Shown here: positions 1 to 4,368 of the stretch, one piece after another
Layout of the letters: every line of letters starts with the position of its first letter
Numbering within the stretch: the stretch's first letter is position 1
Source of the DNA: an uncultured Pseudomonadota bacterium
Lineage (GTDB): Bacteria > Pseudomonadota > Gammaproteobacteria > Methylococcales > Methylomonadaceae
DNA: 7,457 bases
NCBI GenBank assembly: GCA_903902945.1
Contig: CAIUWU010000104.1
Span: forward strand, 1 to 7,457
Direction of reading: 5' to 3'
Program-made: the position numbers and the translations under genes
The notes under the pieces: generated by a model
Told to the model about the DNA's origin: nothing
What the model saw: only the letters and a program-made list of their open reading frames with translations
Databases searched by the model: none

Positions 1-693
1 AGGATCCAGCGGCACAGACCTGATCTTTTTAGACTTGGTAAACTCGAATGTGACTTTGCCGGTGTGCAATTGTTTGCGCTTCAATTTCTCAGCCTCTCCC
101 CAGCGGGCACCCGTGCGAATACACAGCTGAGCAATCCACCAAACGCTTTCATTTCTGCATGCTTTTAAACAGCTAAACAACTCTTCAATCTGAGCCTCAG
201 ACAAATATCCCAACTGCCGTTCATGCACCTTAATCATTTCTGTTTCGGCAATAGGGCACTCATAATCAATGATCTTAAGCTTACGCAGTTTCCGATACAT
301 AGCCTCAAGATACCCATGCCGATTATTGAACGTCTTAGCAGAGATAGGCTTGATTGACCGATTGATCAATCGATATCGATACTCCATAAACTGTTGTGGC
401 GTCAGTTCCACAGCCGGAATATTGCCTAAATCAGCCGCCATTTGTTCCAGGATGGCCAGCCTGGCCACACCATCACTCAAATTAATCCCGTGGTACCGGT
501 ACCAGATTCCAGTCAATTCCAGCAATGAACGTTGATCAACATGAGCACTCGCCGGTTTATGAAACGAAAGCAAGTACTCACGCTCAAAATGCTCGGCATC
601 AGAGCGTAACACAAACGACTTTTTAACGCGCGGAATCCCCTGCCTATCAATCTGAACTGACCATTTACCGTTTTTATCTTGTTTAACAGATAC
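1..693 (-). CDS. int: P2-type tyrosine integrase, N-terminal part (runs off left edge)
   Basis: Site-specific recombinase that would integrate and excise the element. The open frame continues past position 1, so the C-terminal catalytic part (HxxR box and nucleophilic Tyr) is outside the window. Numbering from the first codon after the stop at 694-696, an N-terminal arm-binding-like segment (VKQDKNGKWSVQIDRQG) is followed by a core-binding region (about residues 55-160). The catalytic domain then begins, with the box I arginine in TGARWGEAEKL (R197) and the beta-hairpin lysine in FTKSKKIRSVPL (about K220). Both match P2 Int closely (family knowledge). No ATG, GTG or TTG lies in frame between the stop and GTG at 612, which would remove about 27 residues of the conserved N-terminus. 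The first codon GTA (691-693) sits where P2-type proteins have Met. The start is therefore uncertain: an unusual start, a frameshift from the overlapping frame that opens with ATG at 734, or a decayed start. Confidence 0.88.
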
Positions 694-696
694 TTA

Positions 697-721
697 ACAC
701 ACACTACGCGCACGTACGCGC
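697..721. other. Alternating purine-pyrimidine tract with hairpin, upstream of int
   Basis: Eight bases of (AC)4 at 697-704 are followed by 17 strictly alternating bases at 705-721, rich in CG and CA steps. Such tracts can adopt Z-DNA under negative supercoiling. Read on the minus strand, the direction of int transcription, 708-721 can fold as GCGCG-UACG-UGCGC, a five-pair stem with a UNCG-type loop closed by a G-U pair. It lies 15-28 bases before the first codon of the integrase frame, so it could influence int translation. That effect is inference. Confidence 0.35.
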
Positions 722-751
722 CCGCATACAACATGAATTAAAAAAAATTTG

Positions 752-782
752 GAAAGGCCTTCGGAAAAGCGTGACATCGTAA
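752..782 (+). repeat. 31-bp inverted repeat, left arm
   Basis: Exact reverse complement of 1066-1096. The arm contains the AAGGCCTT palindrome near its outer end and GCGTGACATCGTAA at its inner end. The match stops abruptly on both sides: 751 does not pair with 1097, and 783 does not pair with 1065. No clear short direct duplication flanks the pair. The inner end carries one of the GTNACA motifs that recur across the region, which ties the arm to that motif family rather than to a simple insertion. Confidence 0.9.
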
Positions 783-1077
783 ACATTACTTTTACAACAC
801 AATAGTTACATTAAAAAACAATAACTTATAAAAAATGTTAACTGTGACATTACTGTAAAGTTACCATAACAATGTCACGCTAAATGATCACGCCGCTGTT
901 ACAAAAATCAATCACCCAAAAATAATGCTACAAGCCACGTGTACCAAGGCTTGCATCGATTTTTTAAAAAAAGGCTGTTACGGATTGTCACGGATATGTT
1001 ACAAATTTAAAAATCATAATTAATATAATAAAAACAAGTAGTTAGGCGCTAAAAAACGCAATACGTTACGATGTCAC
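771..1077. repeat. Cluster of TGTNAC/GTNACA motifs (iteron-like)
   Basis: Nine copies were found by eye. On the + strand TGTNAC occurs at 873-878, 897-902, 976-981, 986-991, 997-1002 and 1072-1077; on the other strand (GTNACA) at 771-776, 805-810 and 844-849. Five are the fuller form GTGACA (771, 844, and reverse at 873, 986, 1072), three of them as GCGTGACAT. Several are followed within a few bases by GTAA or CGTAAC. With five fixed bases, fewer than one would be expected by chance in about 330 bases on both strands. Iteron-type arrangements are typical of origins bound by P4-alpha-like initiators, but a set of repressor or recombinase arm sites would look similar. Confidence 0.55.
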
Positions 1078-1096
1078 GCTTTTCCGAAGGCCTTTC
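1066..1096 (-). repeat. 31-bp inverted repeat, right arm
   Basis: Exact reverse complement of 752-782. It starts seven bases beyond the stop codon of the leftward repressor-type gene that ends at 1104. A transcript of that gene reading through would carry both arms, about 280 bases apart. Confidence 0.9.
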
Positions 1097-1103
1097 TTAA
1101 AAA

Positions 1104-1586
1104 TTATTGTCCAGCGCTGGCATTAGCCAATAAATTTACCCCGCCTTCCCGCAATTTTTCCAAGGCATACGGCATGGCCAAGCTATACAAATCAACCAGA
1201 GAATAATCCTCACCCGGCCAACCGCCGCCCTGGTACATCGACTCCTCAATGCAACGCGCCATCAACCATAGCTGATCCTGAAACGTATCAGCCTGAAAAT
1301 CCTCCTGAAAGCGCACCAAAAAGCGTGGCGGGTTCTGCTGCTTATCAGCCTGCATAAACATAGTCCCGCGACCGGTGAGTAACCAATCTATGCTCACGCC
1401 ATACTGTTCATTAAGGGATCGTAGCAATTGACCACCTAACGGGTTGTCACCCCAAATGTAATTATTGATCGTCCGTGCCGAAATTCCGGTTTTCTCCTCC
1501 ATGCTGCTGGGTGTCTCCTTCAGTGTTGCCATCACGTCTAATAACCGTTCTATTTCAGGCGATTTTTTTGACTGCTTCCGGGTCAT
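1104..1586 (-). CDS. CI-type HTH repressor-like protein
   Basis: Probable DNA-binding phage regulator of about 160 residues. Its N-terminal half has a helix-turn-helix of the phage CI-repressor type: IERLLDVMATLKE, then the recognition region TGISARTINNYIWG, then the signature YGVSIDWLLTGRG about 60 residues in. The C-terminal half is unrecognised and shows no Ser-Lys S24 self-cleavage motif that I can identify, so LexA/CI-style autocleavage is not supported. The ATG at 1586 is preferred because AGGAG sits five bases upstream; a GTG at 1592 in the same frame lacks that spacing. It is the second gene of a leftward pair, with a gap of about 15 bases from the repressor gene upstream, so the two are probably co-transcribed. 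Its stop lies just inside the right arm of the 31-bp inverted repeat. Confidence 0.75.
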   Translation of the reverse strand: MTRKQSKKSPEIERLLDVMATLKETPSSMEEKTGISARTINNYIWGDNPLGGQLLRSLNEQYGVSIDWLLTGRGTMFMQADKQQNPPRFLVRFQEDFQADTFQDQLWLMARCIEESMYQGGGWPGEDYSLVDLYSLAMPYALEKLREGGVNLLANASAGQ

Positions 1587-1601
1587 TTGCACTCCTACGG
1601 T

Positions 1602-2000
1602 TTATGCCGATTTCTGTGTTTTATTGACAACATTCCTGTCTTTTCTGGCCGCAAGCGCCAACTGAGAGATGGCGTCTTGCAACTCCTTGGGACATTGGTC
1701 CCAGTTATTTAGTAGCGCCTCCTGTTGCTGGGTTAATGCGCGGTATTTGCTACTAGATAAAGCACTTTCATCCCCTTTAATCCCTGTGATCACATATTGC
1801 ATGTCATATCCCTTAGCTGCTAAAGCGGCTAGGTATAAAGCGGACGGCGACTGTTTGCCTTTTTCGTAATTTGCTTGTGACTGCCTGGTTGCTCCCGGCA
1901 CACCTGCTTCTGCGGCAATAGCTGCAAACTCGGGTTGAGATTTTTTAGCCATTTCTCTGACTTCGCGTAATCTCCTACCAATGGAAATTAAGATTTCCAT
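1602..2000 (-). CDS. XRE-family phage repressor
   Basis: Transcriptional regulator of about 132 residues. The N-terminus is a Cro/CI-type HTH: IGRRLREVREMAKKSQPEFA, a slightly long turn, SQANYEKGKQSP, then LYLAALAAKGYDMQYVITG. This is the usual pattern of short prophage repressors. The C-terminal helical segment (LTQQQEALLNNWDQCPKEL onward) resembles the dimerisation tail common in that group; no protease domain is present. The ATG at 2000 is preferred: AAGGA (2006-2010) lies five bases upstream, while the longer reading would use TTG at 2015 with no suitable site. It is the first gene of the leftward pair and faces the Ner-like gene at 2073, the arrangement of a lysogeny switch. A candidate operator lies directly upstream. 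Confidence 0.82.
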   Translation of the reverse strand: MEILISIGRRLREVREMAKKSQPEFAAIAAEAGVPGATRQSQANYEKGKQSPSALYLAALAAKGYDMQYVITGIKGDESALSSSKYRALTQQQEALLNNWDQCPKELQDAISQLALAARKDRNVVNKTQKSA

Positions 2001-2015
2001 AAAAATCCTTGACAA

Positions 2016-2033
2016 CGTAAATCATCATATACG
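2016..2033. promoter_or_regulatory. Candidate operator dyad in the divergent control region
   Basis: CGTAAATCATCATATACG is an 18-bp imperfect palindrome in which 7 of 9 half-site positions match. It lies between the repressor start (2000) and the Ner-like start (2073) and overlaps the likely -10 box of the leftward promoter, so a protein bound there would block leftward transcription. Only one copy was noticed. Confidence 0.4.
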
Positions 2034-2052
2034 CAATTAATGAACCTTTTAA
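2024..2052 (-). promoter_or_regulatory. Candidate leftward promoter for the repressor pair
   Basis: Read on the minus strand: TTAAAA (2052-2047), a 17-base spacer, then TATGAT (2029-2024). Transcription would begin near 2018, giving a leader of roughly 18 bases before the ATG at 2000. Four of six bases match the sigma-70 -35 consensus and five of six match the -10. Confidence 0.4.
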
Positions 2053-2072
2053 AAAAAACTTATGAGTAAACC

Positions 2073-2315
2073 ATGATAACCGAAAAAACGCCCATGCATC
2101 CTGCTGACATAAAAGCCGAAATTCAGAAATCCGGGATTACCCAGGCCGATTTATCAAGAGACCTGGAAGTCTCTAAAACTGCGGTAAAAGAAGTCATTTA
2201 CGGGCGTACCACATCCCGCCGCATCGCAGAACACATTGCCCAGAAAATCGGCAAATCAATCGACGACATCTGGCCAGGCAGGTACACAACCCATTCTATC
2301 GATCCCGGTATGTAA
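2073..2315 (+). CDS. Ner/Nlp-type HTH regulator (Cro-like role)
   Basis: Small DNA-binding protein of 80 residues. From residue 8, MHPADIKAEIQKSGITQADL begins a Ner/Nlp-type helix-turn-helix (SRDLEVSKTAVKEVIYGR), and the family's hallmark end IDDIWPGRY follows. In Mu, Ner represses early and repressor promoters. By position, opposite two repressor genes and at the head of the rightward operon, a Cro/Cox-like switch role is likely (inference). Family members often begin at the MHPADIK methionine (2094), but no ribosome binding site precedes either start clearly. A five-codon frame (ATG 2062, stop TGA 2074-2076) overlaps the ATG at 2073 and could couple translation, which favours 2073. Confidence 0.8.
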   Translation: MITEKTPMHPADIKAEIQKSGITQADLSRDLEVSKTAVKEVIYGRTTSRRIAEHIAQKIGKSIDDIWPGRYTTHSIDPGM

Positions 2316-2324
2316 ACAATTATT

Positions 2325-2368
2325 CCCATATCGATATTACACCTGCACAACCGTGTAATTGAAATGGG
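2325..2368. promoter_or_regulatory. Imperfect inverted repeat before the second early gene
   Basis: CCCAT (2325-2329) and TTACAC (2337-2342) pair with GTGTAA (2353-2358) and ATGGG (2364-2368), with a few unpaired bases between. It occupies most of the 82-base gap between the Ner-like gene and the next gene. No U-run follows directly, so it looks more like an operator or an attenuating leader hairpin than an intrinsic terminator. Confidence 0.3.
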
Positions 2369-2397
2369 TTATTTAGCCCTGTTTTAGGAGGCGCACC

Positions 2398-2847
2398 ATG
2401 TCAGCCATTATTATCAATGACACCCTAATTCCCACTAATCAAACCGGACTATTTGATCTGGATGCAGTTTTTAACACACTGGATACAGACCAATTTAAGC
2501 AAACATCAACCCAGGCCGGCCGCGCTAGTTTTTTTCCACATCAGTATTTATCCAGCGATTCAGCTTTAGTAGTGGCTAGAGCCGTTGTTGAATCAGGTCG
2601 TCCAGCCTTTGTCATTGATGAAAGCCCCAATGGAGGTGCATTTGTCTGCACTGAGGTGTTGCTAGATTACGCACGGCGGCGTAACGCCACGCTCTTTGTT
2701 GATTTGATTAGACAGCTATTGCGCTTCGATTCCGAAAATTACGAAATACGTGGAGTACAGGTTTCAAATCATGAAATGAATGTATTCATCAACTCAATGT
2801 TTGAAATGTGTCAAAAAATTGACAATAAAAATAAGGGTGCATTATGA
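2398..2847 (+). CDS. Unrecognised phage protein, possible KilA-N-like fold
   Basis: 149 residues, preceded by a strong AGGAGG (2386-2391) six bases before the ATG. The middle of the protein resembles a divergent KilA-N domain: a basic N-terminal segment (about residues 33-50, KQTSTQAGRASFFPHQYLSS), then about 20 residues leading to PNGGAFVCTEVLLDYARRRN (residues 77-96). That last stretch is like the family's GGTWVHPDLAIHLARW block. KilA-N proteins are phage DNA-binding regulators or antirepressors. The similarity is by eye and weak, with no visible KilA-C or second domain, so the function remains open. The stop overlaps the next ATG (ATTATGA at 2842-2847), indicating translational coupling. 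Confidence 0.75.
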   Translation: MSAIIINDTLIPTNQTGLFDLDAVFNTLDTDQFKQTSTQAGRASFFPHQYLSSDSALVVARAVVESGRPAFVIDESPNGGAFVCTEVLLDYARRRNATLFVDLIRQLLRFDSENYEIRGVQVSNHEMNVFINSMFEMCQKIDNKNKGAL

Positions 2848-3221
2848 ACATAGACATATCCCCAGCGGTATTCAATGCGCTATTGCAAGACATGGCTGAT
2901 TTAAAGCACCGTATGACTACACTGGAAAGCCATGTGTCAGCCAAACCCACCATAAGAGAAGTTACCAGCTGCTTTTGGCAGGCCTTTCATACCATCAATG
3001 GAGAACAGCACCTGATCAATCACGCAAATAACATTGAGGATGAAATCGCCATCAATTTGCCGGAGCTGATTCAATATTGCTACACCCAGGGCATCGATTT
3101 ACCGCCCAAAAAACAATTAATTCGCCTGATCAAGCGAGAACGCAGCTACTTGGGTTACCTAGTCGTCAGATCACGACTCAAATCGTGCTCACTGCGCTGT
3201 TATGTCTTTAAACGCGGCTAA
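2844..3221 (+). CDS. Stand-alone copy of the primase C-terminal domain
   Basis: 125 residues. Residues 16-33 could form a short coiled coil (MADLKHRMTTLESHVSA). Residues 44-125 align with the C-terminus of the primase-helicase encoded at 4358-7018: FW start, EQHLINHANN against QQNLLNHSNH, EIAINL against EICVNL, RSYLGYLVVRSRL against REYLGNDVIRSRL, and YVFKRG against WRFKN at the very end. The shared block covers about 80 residues and looks like a winged-helix DNA-binding domain. In P4 alpha the C-terminal domain recognises origin repeats, so this protein may bind the same sites without the enzymatic parts (inference), perhaps limiting replication. AAGGGTG precedes the start, and the ATG overlaps the upstream stop. 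I do not recognise a named family. Confidence 0.8.
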   Translation: MNIDISPAVFNALLQDMADLKHRMTTLESHVSAKPTIREVTSCFWQAFHTINGEQHLINHANNIEDEIAINLPELIQYCYTQGIDLPPKKQLIRLIKRERSYLGYLVVRSRLKSCSLRCYVFKRG

Positions 3222-3224
3222 ACC

Positions 3225-3596
3225 ATGAAGCTACATGCCAACCTCAGCAACTCAGGGCCACTCACCAAACGAGAATCCGACGTATTGGTATTGCTCTGCC
3301 AAGGACAATTGCGCAAGCAAATCGCCGGTAGACTCAATCGCAGTTACGGTTGTGTCAGTAAACAAATTGAATCCATTGCCCACAAACTCAATGCGCATAG
3401 TACCGCTGAAATTGTCGCCAAAGCCGTGGCTAATCAGCTGGTCAATATTACTCTACGCATTTGGTTGTTGGTCGCCCTTATTGACGGTATCGACATCGAC
3501 TATGAAATTAACCGTCGAACACCGAAATCCCCGAGAACGCCAATGACGCGTCACTACAGTAAACAACAAACACCACGCTTTCAGCGTGAAATATAG
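3225..3596 (+). CDS. LuxR-type HTH regulator with short hydrophobic tail
   Basis: 123 residues. Residues 13-73 form a LuxR/GerE-type helix-turn-helix: LTKRESDVLVLLCQGQLRKQ, IAGRLNRSYGCVSKQIESIA, then HKLNAHSTAEIVAKAVANQL. No receiver or ligand-binding domain precedes it. After the HTH comes a hydrophobic stretch (about residues 75-91, ITLRIWLLVALIDGIDI) and a basic, Pro/Arg-rich tail. Short LuxR-type proteins with a hydrophobic segment and a basic tail are familiar from phages and prophages, but their targets are largely unknown. The start lies three bases after the previous stop, with no strong ribosome binding site, so coupling to the upstream gene is likely. The last codons contain a perfect hairpin next to the ribosome binding site of the following gene. 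Confidence 0.75.
   Translation: MKLHANLSNSGPLTKRESDVLVLLCQGQLRKQIAGRLNRSYGCVSKQIESIAHKLNAHSTAEIVAKAVANQLVNITLRIWLLVALIDGIDIDYEINRRTPKSPRTPMTRHYSKQQTPRFQREI
3574..3588 (+). promoter_or_regulatory. Small hairpin just upstream of a ribosome binding site
   Basis: CACGCT-TTC-AGCGTG is a perfect six-pair stem with a three-base loop, inside the last codons of the LuxR-type gene. The AGGAG (3595-3599) for the gene starting at 3606 follows six bases later. No U-run follows, so it is not a standard terminator. It may affect translation of the next gene or mRNA processing. Confidence 0.35.
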
Positions 3597-3605
3597 GAGA
3601 GCACC

Positions 3606-3950
3606 ATGTGCATCGTAACCGCGCTCAACAAACTCGACACCGTCATTCAACGCGCAGACGAATTTATCCAAGCCAATGCGCCTAGATTGTTATCCAATCA
3701 GCAACATAGCAAGTTAGTCGATCTGACCACTATTGCTCTGATGGGGTTTGAAGACCACGTTTTTCACTGGGACCAGCTACGCAACATTGCGATTGAACGC
3801 ATTGCATTATTCGAGCATGGAAAATTACCGTGGTATCTCGATATTGATCGTAGTACTGATCAAGTCATCACATTGGCACATGAACAGGGGCAGAAAATTA
3901 AACTGGGTGTCTCACAGATTTTACTAAGTGCGCTGATCAGCGTGAATTAA
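3606..3950 (+). CDS. Unrecognised protein in the early operon
   Basis: 114 residues, with AGGAG six bases before the ATG. I do not recognise it. It looks soluble and mainly helical: an N-terminal amphipathic part (ALNKLDTVIQRADEFIQ), a central segment with ALMGFEDHVFHWDQLRNIAI, and WYLDIDRSTDQVI near residue 76, with no Cys pairs, signal peptide or membrane segment. The stop TAA (3948-3950) shares its last base with the next ATG, a typical coupled pair. Its place directly before the replication gene suggests an accessory early function, nothing more. Confidence 0.65.
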   Translation: MCIVTALNKLDTVIQRADEFIQANAPRLLSNQQHSKLVDLTTIALMGFEDHVFHWDQLRNIAIERIALFEHGKLPWYLDIDRSTDQVITLAHEQGQKIKLGVSQILLSALISVN

Positions 3951-4183
3951 TGAGGTCTAAGCGCCGTTGTAATAACGACTGGATTAATCCATCCACACTG
4001 GACAGCGTCACACGTCGCCAGTTATGGGAAGGACTCAAAGTGTTAGACCCGGCATTGGCCGCATTACTGACCACAGACCCTAACCTTTCACAATTAAAAC
4101 GCGCCTTAAGCGCAACGATCCGCTTTACCCGAGACCAAGCAGAGCGCTATGTCAGGGCAGGGCAAAAACAAATTGAGGAGTAA
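3950..4183 (+). CDS. Unrecognised small basic protein
   Basis: 77 residues, starting inside the stop of the preceding gene (TAATG). I do not recognise it. The N-terminus is basic (MRSKRRCNNDW); the rest is predicted mostly helical (TRRQLWEGLKVLDPALAALL, then a second helix around FTRDQAERYVRAGQKQ). It has no ribosome binding site of its own and probably depends on translation of the upstream gene. Its own last codons (GAG GAG) provide the ribosome binding site of the next gene. Confidence 0.6.
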   Translation: MRSKRRCNNDWINPSTLDSVTRRQLWEGLKVLDPALAALLTTDPNLSQLKRALSATIRFTRDQAERYVRAGQKQIEE

Positions 4184-4188
4184 TTACC

Positions 4189-4368
4189 ATGTGCCATTTT
4201 CCGCTCAGCAATAAAGGCTGGCTTCGGCAACTGCGCCCCAATGTCAGCCATAAAGCTATTAAACGCTTTGAAAATCTGGTGCATCGCCAGCAATCAGATC
4301 GATCAGAATGCCTAATAGCTGCCAGGTTGTCTGCGTTCCGCGCCATGGGGTACTGTGATGTGGACTGA
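4189..4368 (+). CDS. Unrecognised 59-residue protein overlapping the primase start
   Basis: A short reading frame, ATG 4189 to TGA 4366-4368. GAGGAG (4175-4180) lies eight bases upstream, inside the end of the previous gene, and the frame overlaps the first codons of the primase by about 11 bases. The product starts MCHFPLSNKGWLRQLRP and ends AARLSAFRAMGYCDVD: basic, with one likely helix and no recognised motif. The good ribosome binding site and the coupled layout on both sides, which match the rest of the operon, argue that it is a real gene. Ribosomes ending here could restart on the primase, whose own ribosome binding site is poor. Confidence 0.6.
   Translation: MCHFPLSNKGWLRQLRPNVSHKAIKRFENLVHRQQSDRSECLIAARLSAFRAMGYCDVD

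Larger units (their letters stand above)
694..1103. other. Non-coding AT-rich control region between int and the repressors
   Basis: About 410 bases without a credible gene. It contains, from left to right, an alternating purine-pyrimidine tract (697-721), a perfect 31-bp inverted repeat (752-782 and 1066-1096) and, inside it, about 280 bases of mostly AT-rich DNA. Nine copies of TGTNAC/GTNACA lie between 771 and 1077. Smaller dyads are also present: GTGACATT 844-851 with AATGTCAC 871-878, enclosing GTAA-AG-TTAC 855-864, and CAAGCC 931-936 with GGCTTG 948-953. The density of dyads and repeated short motifs, next to int and in an element that encodes its own primase-helicase, suggests a replication origin or recombination control site. 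That role is inference. Confidence 0.6.

Noticed and set aside
269..535. Rightward open frame of 88 codons opposite the integrase
   Set aside because: It is the antisense of a well-matched integrase coding region and has no recognised domain or good ribosome binding site.
513..734. Leftward open frame of 73 codons at the int start
   Set aside because: It overlaps the integrase in another frame and the shared part has no protein-like conservation. Only its first part is of interest, as a possible lead-in to a frameshifted integrase.
931..965. CAAGCC/GGCTTG hairpin followed by a T-run as an intrinsic terminator
   Set aside because: The loop is 11 bases, the T-run starts six bases after the stem, and no gene ends just before it. 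It is noted only as one of the dyads.
1051..1069. Short AACG/CGTT stem and T-run as terminator of the repressor transcript
   Set aside because: Only four pairs, too weak to call.
752..1096. CRISPR array
   Set aside because: The repeated motifs are short, in both orientations and irregularly spaced, with no constant repeat-spacer pattern or cas gene.
2009..2014. Perfect TTGACA on the + strand as a rightward promoter
   Set aside because: No acceptable -10 box lies 16-18 bases downstream; the hexamer sits beside the repressor's ribosome binding site and may be chance.
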